Under the pieces are notes generated by a model. That model ran no database searches. It was not told the origin of the DNA and saw only the letters and a program-made list of their open reading frames with translations. Below, in pieces: positions 40,176 to 50,060 of a stretch of 52,572 bases of DNA. The translations under genes and the position numbers were made by a program. Source of the stretch: Anoxybacteroides tepidamans (GTDB lineage Bacteria; Bacillota; Bacilli; Bacillales; Anoxybacillaceae); contig NZ_JACHEP010000022.1 of NCBI RefSeq assembly GCF_014201465.1, positions 1-52,572 of the forward strand, read 5' to 3'. How positions within the stretch are numbered: position 1 is the first letter of the stretch; every line of letters starts with the position of its first letter.

Positions 40176-41363
40176 TTATTGTATAATTCTAACTTTCACA
40201 CGTCTTGCTCCCCAGCGAAAAGCTGCTGATTTTTCCGGGAAGAACACATCGATTTCATAGCCGTTAATTCCGGAACCTGTATCCGCTGCAACCGCATAGC
40301 CATAACCTTCTACATACACTTTCGAACCGAGCGGAATAATGCGCGGATCAACCGCGATTACTTTAAGATGCGGGTTAGAACGTAAATTAATACCCGTGCT
40401 CGTTCTGCCGGAACATCCGCCGCAATACGCTGTATATGCCGTAGCGGTTACATAAATCTCCCGTGATGCTTGCGAAGAGCCACGTGATGTGATATATCTT
40501 TCTTTTGTTCCAACTGCTATAATACGGTCTTTGCTTTGCTTCACCGTTTCTGTTTTGATTAATGTTCGCGATACTTCTTTTCCGTTTTCTAACACAACTT
40601 CATATTGCTTCGATACAAGCCCTTTTTCACCAGGACTAATCACCCGTTTTTCTCCTTTAAGCAACCGATCATCCTTGCGAGTGACGACTGCAAAATTTAC
40701 TGGTTCTTCCACTACATCGGTGACTTTTTGAACTTTAATAACTTTTACGACCATATTTTCTTTTATTTTTTCATGTAGCGATGGTTCTACACGGTCGAGT
40801 TCATTCAACATGATGTTGTGCTGCTTTAAAAAGTCAGCGACAGTAGTCGAAGTTGCCCACACTTGTTGTTGTTTACCGCCGACATTCAATTGAATCGGAA
40901 ATGCTTTTTCCAGAGAAATGTTCATGCCTTTTTGAACGTTGGCATCAAGTGATGGAAGCACTTGGTCATACGGCCCTACGGCGATGTTTTGGGCGGCAAA
41001 TAGTTCTCTCACGTTTTTAGCAGTCGTCCATACTTCTTTTCGTTTTCCGTTCACCGTCAATGTAACCCGCTTGCTCGCTTTCCAAACAATATGTAGATCA
41101 TCCGTAACAACGGCATTGATCGAAGGATACACATAATCTTCCGGTCGAGGATAGATATGCTGTTCCTCTAACAATTCTTTCACCGTTTTAGCGTGCGTAC
41201 GAATTTCTTGTTTTTCTCCGTTTTTTATGAGCGTTACATGCTCTTTCGTTGCCTCATACCCTGCAAATCCTGTTGTAGCCGACAACGCTATTAAACTGCT
41301 AGCCGTTACCGTTAAATTCCTCCTGAACGAACTAGAAAACAAACTCCTCATGTTGGTTAACAC
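40176..41363 (-). CDS. yabE: Secreted Rpf-like (Sps) 3D-domain cell wall protein YabE
   Basis: A 395-residue exported protein, probably a lytic-transglycosylase-type wall enzyme related to resuscitation-promoting factor. It has a signal/anchor segment (about 15-38), three DUF348 repeats (about 42-210, each with HAKTVKELL-, TAKNVRELF- or TSTTVADFL-like text), a G5 domain (about 215-290) and a C-terminal 3D domain with TAYTAYCGGCSGRTSTGI, DPRIIPLGSKVYV and catalytic AADTGSGINGYEIDVFF. GTG start with GGAGGAG 9 nt upstream. B. subtilis yabE is under sigma-A and antisense control. Confidence 0.93.
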   Translation of the reverse strand: MLTNMRSLFSSSFRRNLTVTASSLIALSATTGFAGYEATKEHVTLIKNGEKQEIRTHAKTVKELLEEQHIYPRPEDYVYPSINAVVTDDLHIVWKASKRVTLTVNGKRKEVWTTAKNVRELFAAQNIAVGPYDQVLPSLDANVQKGMNISLEKAFPIQLNVGGKQQQVWATSTTVADFLKQHNIMLNELDRVEPSLHEKIKENMVVKVIKVQKVTDVVEEPVNFAVVTRKDDRLLKGEKRVISPGEKGLVSKQYEVVLENGKEVSRTLIKTETVKQSKDRIIAVGTKERYITSRGSSQASREIYVTATAYTAYCGGCSGRTSTGINLRSNPHLKVIAVDPRIIPLGSKVYVEGYGYAVAADTGSGINGYEIDVFFPEKSAAFRWGARRVKVRIIQ

Positions 41364-41462
41364 GGTCTAAAACTCCTCCTTCTTTCGCCTATATTCTCCT
41401 CCCTCTCACCTTTACACGTAAGCATACTCTATTATGCAAAAAATAACGTTGAAAGGAAAGGA

Positions 41463-41541
41463 AGACTTGTCGACACATCTATCCTATGCACCGTTCTAAA
41501 TTTGTAGAACTTTTTTTTATTCGCTTATATTTAGACAAGTC
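41463..41541. repeat. Inverted repeat upstream of yabE
   Basis: AGACTTGTC (41463-41471) and GACAAGTCT (41533-41541) are perfect 9-bp inverted arms, 61 bp apart, enclosing the plus-strand hairpin-terminator described separately. They could form the base of a larger structure in either strand's RNA. Confidence 0.5.
41493..41518 (+). terminator. Plus-strand intrinsic terminator upstream of yabE
   Basis: GTTCTA (41493-41498), 6-nt loop, TAGAAC (41505-41510) and then eight T on the plus strand. No plus-strand gene precedes it for more than 40 kb, so it would end an antisense transcript running across yabE. Only A-rich sequence follows it on the other strand, so it is not a tatD terminator. Confidence 0.5.
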
Positions 41542-41564
41542 TCCCGAAAAAACGACACGTTTTA

Positions 41565-42335
41565 TTAGCAATTGATGCCGAATAATTTTTTTGCGTTCTC
41601 ACATGTTTTCATCGCTACTTCTTCAAATGAGACCCCTTTTAGTTCTGCAATTGCCTCGGCCACATATTTTACATAACTTGGTTCGTTCCGTTTGCCTCGG
41701 AAAGGATGGGGAGTTAAATAAGGGCAATCCGTTTCAATCAATAAATGTTCGAGCGGAATTTCTTTCGCAACTTCTTTCGGTTTTTTCGCATTTTTAAACG
41801 TCACAGGTCCGCCAAACGAAAGATAAAAATTCATGTCTATACATTGCTTCGCTACTTCGACGCTGCCGGTAAAGCAATGCATAATTCCGCCGACTTCTTT
41901 CGCATTTTCTTCTTTTAAAATTTCTAAAATATCCGCTGTTGCTTCACGGTTATGTATAATGATCGGCAGTTTAACCTTTTTTGCTAAAGCAATTTGTTTT
42001 CGAAATACTTGTTTTTGCACATCTTTTGGCGATTTATCCCAATAATAATCTAATCCCATTTCTCCGAGCGCCACAACTTTCGGATGTGCTGCTAGCTGTT
42101 CAATCATTTGCAAATCTTCATGTGTCATATCAATCGCATCGACAGGATGCCAGCCAACCGCTGCGTAAATAAAGTCATATTGTTCCGTCAGTTCGATTGC
42201 CCGCAAAATCGTTGGTCGGTCAAATCCAACGACCACAATATAGGATACTCCCTCATCTTTAGCTCGTCGAATAACCTCTTCTACATCTTCGCTATATTGC
42301 GTAGCATTCAAATGTGCGTGTGTATCAAATAACAT
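41565..42335 (-). CDS. tatD: TatD family metal-dependent hydrolase
   Basis: A 256-residue TIM-barrel hydrolase (YabD in B. subtilis) related to DNases that need two metals. It shows DTHAHLNA with metal ligands His6 and His8, GEMGLDYYWD with the conserved Glu, IIHNREA, HCFTGS and ETDCPYLTP. It lies between metS and the rpfB-like gene, the usual place. It starts after the metS terminator, so its promoter should lie in 42336-42427, not identified. Confidence 0.93.
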   Translation of the reverse strand: MLFDTHAHLNATQYSEDVEEVIRRAKDEGVSYIVVVGFDRPTILRAIELTEQYDFIYAAVGWHPVDAIDMTHEDLQMIEQLAAHPKVVALGEMGLDYYWDKSPKDVQKQVFRKQIALAKKVKLPIIIHNREATADILEILKEENAKEVGGIMHCFTGSVEVAKQCIDMNFYLSFGGPVTFKNAKKPKEVAKEIPLEHLLIETDCPYLTPHPFRGKRNEPSYVKYVAEAIAELKGVSFEEVAMKTCENAKKLFGINC

Positions 42336-42427
42336 AATCTATAACCCCTTTTCCGTTGTTAAGTGTACCATATGAAGCGATTACAAATATCACAGTTCAT
42401 TAACATTTATATTACAAAACGACAACA

Positions 42428-42462
42428 AAGAGGTGTCGCACGTTTTCCCACGCCCACCTCTT
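42428..42462 (-). terminator. Terminator after metS
   Basis: Perfect 8-bp arms AAGAGGTG/CACCTCTT with further partial pairing inside and a weak T-rich tail (TTTGTTGT). Confidence 0.6.
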
Positions 42463-42474
42463 CTGCTTCATGCC

Positions 42475-44466
<1,992 letters not shown>

Positions 44467-44534
44467 CTACTTACTATATTATTTTATATGATTTTTTTGT
44501 TATATAAAAACATCTATTTCTCTTATCTTTCGAA

Positions 44535-44564
44535 AATATACATAAAAAATCGAATGAATGTCAA
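44535..44564 (-). promoter_or_regulatory. metS promoter (sigma-A)
   Basis: On the minus strand TTGACA (44559-44564) and TATATT (44535-44540) are 18 bp apart. The implied leader is about 115 nt and A/T-rich apart from the terminator hairpin. It lies in the 520-bp divergent metS/abrB region; about 44570-44800 between the two promoters shows no gene. Confidence 0.75.
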
Positions 44565-44805
44565 TAATTTCACATCAGTCACAAAAAGTTGAATTTTGTC
44601 GAACACACTCTCTTCTCTCGATCCATACATTGAATCCTATCAATAATAAACAATCTCCGAACAGGAATAAAAAACATTATTGTAAATAATAAAGAACCTC
44701 TTATTATTTTTTTAATATATTAAAAAATAAACACATAAGCTTATTTATAACTATTTTTTACAAAGTTAAGCGTTTTCTAGAATAGTAATATACATTTTTT
44801 TTAAA

Positions 44806-44851
44806 TTTTACATATAAAAGGATTGACGTATAATGGAAACGCTGATATCAT
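44806..44851 (+). promoter_or_regulatory. abrB tandem promoters P1 and P2 (sigma-A)
   Basis: P1: TTTTAC (44806-44811), 17 bp, TATAAT (44829-44834). P2: TTGACG (44823-44828), 17 bp, TATCAT (44846-44851). The P2 -35 touches the P1 -10. B. subtilis abrB likewise has two closely spaced promoters. Confidence 0.75.
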
Positions 44852-44865
44852 TAGGATGTAGGAAA

Positions 44866-44884
44866 TTTGTCGAATATTGACGAA
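44866..44884 (+). promoter_or_regulatory. Tandem Spo0A boxes of abrB
   Basis: TTTGTCGAA (44866-44874) is a perfect 0A box and ATTGACGAA (44876-44884) a near-match, one base apart, just downstream of P2. This is the known arrangement by which Spo0A-P represses abrB. Confidence 0.85.
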
Positions 44885-44932
44885 TAAAAACCTAAAAACA
44901 TAGAAAACTATTCATAGAGAGGAGACTGTTCA

Positions 44933-45217
44933 ATGAAATCTACAGGTATTGTTCGCAAAGTGGATGAATTAGGTCGTGTGGTGATTCCGATTGAATTACG
45001 TCGTACATTAGATATCGCAGAAAAAGATGCGTTAGAAATTTACGTGGACGATGAGCGCATCATTTTGAAAAAATATAAACCAAATATGACATGTGTCGTG
45101 ACAGGCGAAGTTTCTGATGACAACTTTAAACTTGCTGGTGGCAAAATTATTTTAAGCCGCGAAGGTGCTGAAATTCTTCTTAAAGAAATTCAAGAGCATT
45201 TACAATTGTCGAAATAA
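44933..45217 (+). CDS. abrB: Transition-state regulator AbrB
   Basis: A global repressor of post-exponential genes. The 94-residue protein has the N-terminal swapped-hairpin DNA-binding domain (MKSTGIVRKVDELGRVVIPIELRRTLDI, continuing to about 50) and a C-terminal tetramerisation part. It is the only plus-strand protein gene in the window and is transcribed away from metS. GAGAGGAG gives the ribosome-binding site. It is flanked by Spo0A-controlled promoters and a strong terminator. Confidence 0.98.
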   Translation: MKSTGIVRKVDELGRVVIPIELRRTLDIAEKDALEIYVDDERIILKKYKPNMTCVVTGEVSDDNFKLAGGKIILSREGAEILLKEIQEHLQLSK

Positions 45218-45251
45218 AAAAGACACTAACCAGTGTTGTATGCATAATAAG

Positions 45252-45291
45252 GAAGGGTAATCCAAATAATAGGATACCCTTCTTTTTTTTT
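45252..45291 (+). terminator. abrB terminator (probably bidirectional)
   Basis: GAAGGGTAATCC and GGATACCCTTC pair with one bulged A, followed by nine T on the plus strand. It lies between the converging ends of abrB and rsmI. Confidence 0.9.
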
Positions 45292-45367
45292 CTGTGAAAA
45301 TAACGATCCGTGTGTGAATATTTTCATGCTTGGGTAGCGAGCAAAGCTTGTTCATGAACGTTTTATT

Positions 45368-46240
45368 TTATTGGTGATACTCTCGATAAATTTCCCGTTT
45401 TGATACATTTCGATCTTTGGCTACTTGTTTAATCGCTTCTTTTGTGCTGAGTTTTTTTTCACTGATGTAATAATCAACATGTTCCGCAATTGACAGTGGA
45501 TACCACCATTCGTCCGCCGCTTCTTCGTTTTCTTTCGCTCCTTCCACAACAATGCAAAATTCGCCGCGAATATCGCCATATTTCGCCCAATGGATGACCT
45601 CACTCATCGTACCGCGAATAAATTCCTCAAATCGCTTCGTTAATTCGCGGCATAATACGACATTCCGATCCCCTAACACCTCTTGCATGGCAAGCAAGGT
45701 ATCTTCTAACCGATGCGGCGCTTCATAAAAAATAATCGTGTCGGGAATATGTTTCAATCCTTCAAGCTGCTTTTTCTTTTCTTTTTTTATTCGATCGAGA
45801 AATCCAAAAAAGTAAAAATGCTCAGTCGGCAGACCAGAGGCAACAAGGGCCGTTACCGCCGCATTCGCCCCCGGCAGCGGCACAACGGTACATTTTGCTT
45901 CAACAGCGGCCAGCACAAGTTCATACCCCGGATCAGAAATCGCGGGCATCCCCGCATCGCTGACGAGGGCGATCTTTTTTCCTTCTTTGAGCCATTCGAC
46001 AATTTTTTTTCCGCTTGCATATTTATTATGCTCATGATAGCTTATGACCAGTGTTGAAATTCCAAAGTGATTTAACAATTTTTTCGTTTGCCTCGTATCT
46101 TCGGCGGCAATCAAATCAACTTCTTTTAACACTCGTAAAGCCCGAAATGTGATGTCTTCTAGATTTCCAATCGGAGTTGGAACAATATATAGAGTGCCGC
46201 GACCATTTTGTTCTGCAAAGCTTTTCTGTTGCCAAAACAT
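45368..46240 (-). CDS. rsmI: 16S rRNA (cytidine1402-2'-O) methyltransferase
   Basis: Methylates the ribose of C1402 in the decoding centre. The 290-residue tetrapyrrole-methylase-fold protein has the start LYIVPTPIGNLEDITFRAL, AAEDTRQTKKLL, SDAGMPAISDPGYELV, PLPGANAAVTALVASGLP and IIFYEAPHRL. It follows trmN6 by 12 bp. The GIY-YIG gene yazA, found between these two in B. subtilis, is absent. Confidence 0.95.
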   Translation of the reverse strand: MFWQQKSFAEQNGRGTLYIVPTPIGNLEDITFRALRVLKEVDLIAAEDTRQTKKLLNHFGISTLVISYHEHNKYASGKKIVEWLKEGKKIALVSDAGMPAISDPGYELVLAAVEAKCTVVPLPGANAAVTALVASGLPTEHFYFFGFLDRIKKEKKKQLEGLKHIPDTIIFYEAPHRLEDTLLAMQEVLGDRNVVLCRELTKRFEEFIRGTMSEVIHWAKYGDIRGEFCIVVEGAKENEEAADEWWYPLSIAEHVDYYISEKKLSTKEAIKQVAKDRNVSKREIYREYHQ

Positions 46241-46252
46241 ATTTTTTACTCC

Positions 46253-46999
46253 TTATTGTAAAGTTCCATACAAAATCTGTTTTACCTCGTCTGTATATTC
46301 ATTATCATCGCTATAGACAATTAAAGGAGGTAAAATTTTTAAATCCGGATTCCCGTCTTTGATTCCTTCAATTAAAATGGTATTCGCTTCTTTCCCGATT
46401 TTTGGATACACAAACCGCAGCCGTTTTGGCTCAAGACGGTATTGCCTCATGAGAGTGACAATATCCAACAGGCGGCTCGGCCGATGAACAAACGCGGCCT
46501 TCCCCCCTTGTTTAAGCAACTGACTGCTTACTTTGACCACATCTTCTAATGTGCAATAAATTTCATGACGCGCAATCGCCAAATGCCTATTTTTATTCAT
46601 CTCCTCTTCACTGATCGTTGGAAAATATGGAGGATTGCACGTTACTACATCATACTTGCTGTAGCCAAGTTGCTGCGGCATATCGTTAATATCTCCATGA
46701 ATAAGCTCAATTTGCTCTTCTAACTCATTATATTGCACGCTCCGCCTCGCCATATCATAAAGGCGATCTTGAATTTCTACACCGATAATTTTCCCCTTCG
46801 TTCTCTTGCTTAATAAGAGCGGAATGACTCCGTTCCCCGTACATAAATCAACGATGTGGCCTTTTTGAATCGGCATGTACGCAAATTTTGCCAACAACAC
46901 CGCATCTAACGAGAAAGCAAAAACAGATGGACTTTGAATAATGCGCATATCTTCATTTAAAAGATAATCGAGCCTTTCATCATCATATAATTCAATCAT
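46253..46999 (-). CDS. yabB: tRNA1(Val) (adenine37-N6)-methyltransferase-like protein YabB
   Basis: A class I SAM methyltransferase of the TrmN6/YfiC group, 248 residues. It has SAM loop [14 protein letters not shown], acidic GVEIQ, and the amino-methylase motif CNPPYF. The start is ATG 46999 ([14 protein letters not shown]), which aligns with the B. subtilis start and leaves the upstream terminator outside the gene. The tRNA target is inferred from the family only. Confidence 0.9.
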   Translation of the reverse strand: MIELYDDERLDYLLNEDMRIIQSPSVFAFSLDAVLLAKFAYMPIQKGHIVDLCTGNGVIPLLLSKRTKGKIIGVEIQDRLYDMARRSVQYNELEEQIELIHGDINDMPQQLGYSKYDVVTCNPPYFPTISEEEMNKNRHLAIARHEIYCTLEDVVKVSSQLLKQGGKAAFVHRPSRLLDIVTLMRQYRLEPKRLRFVYPKIGKEANTILIEGIKDGNPDLKILPPLIVYSDDNEYTDEVKQILYGTLQ

Positions 47000-47029
47000 C
47001 TGTCCAATACCCTCTTTCATCATCTTTCA

Positions 47030-47061
47030 AGAAAAGAGCCTCTCCGTAGTTGGAAAGGCTC
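47030..47061 (-). terminator. Terminator between yabA and yabB
   Basis: On the minus strand GAGCCTTTCC and GGAGAGGCTC pair (one mismatch), followed by TTTTCTT. It lies 5 bp after yabA, so yabB-rsmI should have a separate start or depend on read-through. Confidence 0.75.
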
Positions 47062-47066
47062 AACTA

Positions 47067-47429
47067 TTACTTTTTATTTAAAAAAGATAAGCAAAACAAG
47101 CAATCTTCTTTGCGAACACTTCCATAGTGAACGTTACAAATATGGAACCCTTCTTGGTAAAGCCGCGCTAAGTTATCGTACCCTTCTCCAATATCAATGA
47201 ACTTCCGTTCGTTCTTTTGCTTATCGTTTTTTTCTTTTCTTTTTACGGTCATAGTTTCCCCAGTAAGCTGCTCTAGCCGCTGGCGTAAATGAGCGTTTTC
47301 CATTTGCAAATGGTGATTCTCCTCAAACAGTTCAGCAAGGTGTTCTTTCAGTTCAACAAGTTGACGGTACAAATAGCTAATTTGTTCTTCCATACTTGTT
47401 ACCGATTGAAAGATCTCTTTCTTATCCAC
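47067..47429 (-). CDS. yabA: DNA replication initiation control protein YabA
   Basis: Bridges DnaA and the sliding clamp to limit replication initiation in Bacillus. From GTG 47429 (DKKEIFQSV after Met; GAGGTGG upstream) it is 120 residues: an N-terminal coiled coil (about 8-60), a basic linker, and the C-terminal zinc region [18 protein letters not shown]. The open frame extends five codons further but the GTG start matches the family. Confidence 0.95.
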   Translation of the reverse strand: MDKKEIFQSVTSMEEQISYLYRQLVELKEHLAELFEENHHLQMENAHLRQRLEQLTGETMTVKRKEKNDKQKNERKFIDIGEGYDNLARLYQEGFHICNVHYGSVRKEDCLFCLSFLNKK

Positions 47430-47444
47430 GTAAATCCACCTCAA

Positions 47445-48272
47445 TTAATCTGTGGCTTGAATCGACAAAACTCCTTCTTTCACTAACTCATCAATGGTGT
47501 ATTCCACCACTCGCTCATGCTCTGATAACTCCACTTGTAAAACTCTTTCTAAAATATTCAAGCCGACCACTCTTCCAACACCATGTGGAGTTTCAATGTA
47601 TTCCCCTAAATCAGGGAGCTGTTCTTTTGCCGTTTCATATTCATCATTTTCATATTTTAAGCAGCACATTAATCGGCCACAAAGTCCGGAAATTTTCGTT
47701 GGGTTTAAAGATAAATTTTGATCTTTTGCCATCTTGATCGAAACAGGATCAAAGTCGCCTAAAAAGGTTGAACAACATAGCATCCTTCCGCACGGCCCAA
47801 TTCCGCCAAGCATTTTGGCCTCATCCCGCACACCGATTTGCCTTAACTCGATGCGAGTGCGGAAAATCGATGCTAAATCTTTAACAAGTTCCCGGAAATC
47901 GACACGTCCATCAGCGGTAAAATAAAAAATGACTTTATTGCGGTCAAACGTATATTCTACATCGACAAGCTTCATTTCAAGCCCGTGCTCTTCTACCTTT
48001 TTCAAACAAATTTGATACGCCTCTTGCGCCGCTTTTTTGTTGTCTTCAACAACCATTTTATCTTTCGCATCGGCAATGCGGATGACTTTCTTTAACGGCA
48101 GTACAATGTCGTGTTCATCTACTTGCTTATTGCTAATGACGACCTTCCCAAATTCAATTCCGCGAACCGTTTCCACGATCACAAATTCGCCAGTCTGAAT
48201 CGTCAAATCGCCAGGATCAAAATAATAAATTTTCCCCGCTTTTTTAAAGCGTACACCTACTACATTATACAA
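47445..48272 (-). CDS. ricT: RicT (YaaT), Y-complex/PSP1-domain protein
   Basis: With RicA and RicF it forms an Fe-S complex that helps RNase Y processing, the sporulation phosphorelay and biofilm formation in B. subtilis. The 275-residue protein has a central PSP1 domain with the cysteine cluster GPCGRMLCC and GLCGRLMCCLKYE. It overlaps the 3' end of holB by 8 bp and precedes yabA by 15 bp. Confidence 0.95.
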   Translation of the reverse strand: MYNVVGVRFKKAGKIYYFDPGDLTIQTGEFVIVETVRGIEFGKVVISNKQVDEHDIVLPLKKVIRIADAKDKMVVEDNKKAAQEAYQICLKKVEEHGLEMKLVDVEYTFDRNKVIFYFTADGRVDFRELVKDLASIFRTRIELRQIGVRDEAKMLGGIGPCGRMLCCSTFLGDFDPVSIKMAKDQNLSLNPTKISGLCGRLMCCLKYENDEYETAKEQLPDLGEYIETPHGVGRVVGLNILERVLQVELSEHERVVEYTIDELVKEGVLSIQATD

Positions 48273-49275
48273 ACGTTTTCCCCCCTTTTAAATTGAGGAT
48301 AAGCTGCTCCATTAAAAGCTGTACATTCATATTTGTATTTAAACGCGCTTTCGCTTGTAAAATAGCCGACATATTTTCGATGATTCGCTTTTGTGGACAT
48401 GTCAGCGCCCATTGTTGCAAATCATCTATTCGATCACGATATATGACATTTTCTAACTCGCCTAACTGCAAATACATGATGTCTTTATATACATACAATA
48501 ATAATTCCAATCCTATATCGATTTGTTGTTTTTCTTGAAAATGAGGCATCCATTTTTCATGAATGATGAAAAGCGCTTGAAATTCGTTTTTATTTAACGT
48601 TTCATATAATTGTAACACTATTTTTCGCGCCTCTGCAAACCAATCATCTCGACTTAATTCGAACGCTTCTTCACGATTATTCGTGACATGTGCCGCAAGA
48701 AGAGCAAGATGATGCGGAATTTGTTGCTCTTTTAAATAATTAGCGAGGACAATAGGTGGCAATGGTTGAAACGATAAAACTTGACATCGCGAAATAATTG
48801 TTGTCAACATGCGATGATATTGCTCAGTAAGCAAAATTGCTGTCGTCCTTGGACGGGGCTCCTCTAAAAATTTCAATAAGCTGTTCGCTGCATTCGTTGT
48901 CATTTTATCGGCATGTTCGATAATATACAACTTTTGATTCGATTCGACACCCGTTTTTGAAAATTCCTCTTGCAATGCCTCAATTTGCCCCTTTTTTATC
49001 GACTGTCCATCCGGCTCGATCCAATGAACATCCGGATGGTTTCTTGAGCCAATTCTCCGGCAATTTCGGCATTCATCACAAGGTTTATAGCGAAAACGGT
49101 TTAGGCAAAACAAACTTTTCGCGAATAAAAGGCTTACTTCTTTTTTCCCTGTACCTCGTTGTCCTTCAAATAAATAAGCATGCGCTACTCTTCCTTTTTC
49201 AATGCTATTAGCCAACATCTTCATGACGATCGGCTGGTATTGCTCAAGCTGGTCCCAAACAACAGCCACATACAT
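48265..49275 (-). CDS. holB: DNA polymerase III delta' subunit
   Basis: Clamp-loader subunit. The 336-residue AAA+ protein has HAYLFEGQRGTGKKE (P-loop region with a lysine doublet in place of the usual threonine), the zinc module CLNRFRYKPCDECRNC and LLKFLEEPRPRTTAILLTE. ATG 49275 is used; its A overlaps the stop of a 34-codon frame upstream, which supplies the ribosome-binding site region. In B. subtilis the preceding genes are darA and yaaR; here they are missing. Confidence 0.94.
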   Translation of the reverse strand: MYVAVVWDQLEQYQPIVMKMLANSIEKGRVAHAYLFEGQRGTGKKEVSLLFAKSLFCLNRFRYKPCDECRNCRRIGSRNHPDVHWIEPDGQSIKKGQIEALQEEFSKTGVESNQKLYIIEHADKMTTNAANSLLKFLEEPRPRTTAILLTEQYHRMLTTIISRCQVLSFQPLPPIVLANYLKEQQIPHHLALLAAHVTNNREEAFELSRDDWFAEARKIVLQLYETLNKNEFQALFIIHEKWMPHFQEKQQIDIGLELLLYVYKDIMYLQLGELENVIYRDRIDDLQQWALTCPQKRIIENMSAILQAKARLNTNMNVQLLMEQLILNLKGGKTFV

Positions 49276-49379
49276 CACTCACTTATCTTTTGATCTAATA
49301 TAGGCAAGAAATCCTCGCTTCTAGAAGTAAAAGCAGGAAGCTCCACTTTTATTGTAACACGTCTTGACAATTTCATCAT
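49275..49379 (-). pseudogene. 34-codon frame in place of darA-yaaR, possible yaaR remnant
   Basis: Between tmk and holB only 107-111 bp remain. They contain a reading frame MMKLSRRVTIKVELPAF... of 34 codons that ends by overlapping the holB start (TGATG). The MK(L/I) opening and VELPA text recall, from memory, the start of YaaR (DUF327) proteins, but the rest of that protein is absent. No good ribosome-binding site is visible. It may be a decayed yaaR, a tiny leader that couples holB translation, or chance. Confidence 0.35.
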
Positions 49380-49386
49380 TTCATGT

Positions 49387-50037
49387 TTAATGGAAGCTCG
49401 TCTTTTCCCTTCCTCCAATTTTTCCTATGATAATCGCAACAGTTTCTGCAAACACTTCATCGATTGACTTGGAAGCATCAATCCGTATTATGCGATGCGA
49501 AAAACGTTCCACTAATTGTAAATAGCCTTGTCGTACTTTATTATGAAATGGCAAGCTTTCCTTATCAAGCCGGTTAATTTCTCGCTGCTGGTTGTTATAA
49601 ATTCGTTCCAATCCTATTTTTGGGTCTATATCAAAATAGATCGTTAATGAAGGAAAGTAACCGTCGATAGCAAACTGATTAATGCTTAGCACTTCATCAA
49701 TCCCCAATCCTCTCGCAAACCCTTGATAAGCGAGTGAACTGTCAATGAAACGATCACACAATACAATTTTCCCACTTTCAATCGCGGGAATAATTTTTTC
49801 CACAAGATGCTGTCTTCGTGCAGCTGCATAAAGCAACGCTTCTGTGCGTCCATCCATTTTTTGATGGGAAGGATTTAAAATAATTGCACGAATTTCTTCC
49901 GCAATGTCAATCCCTCCCGGTTCCCTTGTCGCAACAACTTCCCATCCTTTTTCAGTCAAAAAATTTTCTAACATGGAAATAATCGTCGTTTTCCCTGCTC
50001 CCTCAGGTCCTTCAAATGAAAAAAAGTATCCTACCAT
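49387..50037 (-). CDS. tmk: Thymidylate kinase
   Basis: Phosphorylates dTMP to dTDP. The 216-residue protein has the P-loop [11 protein letters not shown] (about 7-17), [16 protein letters not shown], and [15 protein letters not shown] 50037 follows AAGGGTGA; a GTG one codon upstream is possible. It follows yaaO by 23 bp and leads into holB, as in Bacillus, but without darA and yaaR between them. Confidence 0.96.
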   Translation of the reverse strand: MVGYFFSFEGPEGAGKTTIISMLENFLTEKGWEVVATREPGGIDIAEEIRAIILNPSHQKMDGRTEALLYAAARRQHLVEKIIPAIESGKIVLCDRFIDSSLAYQGFARGLGIDEVLSINQFAIDGYFPSLTIYFDIDPKIGLERIYNNQQREINRLDKESLPFHNKVRQGYLQLVERFSHRIIRIDASKSIDEVFAETVAIIIGKIGGREKTSFH

Positions 50038-50060
50038 CACTTGTCACCCTTCTAGTCCTA

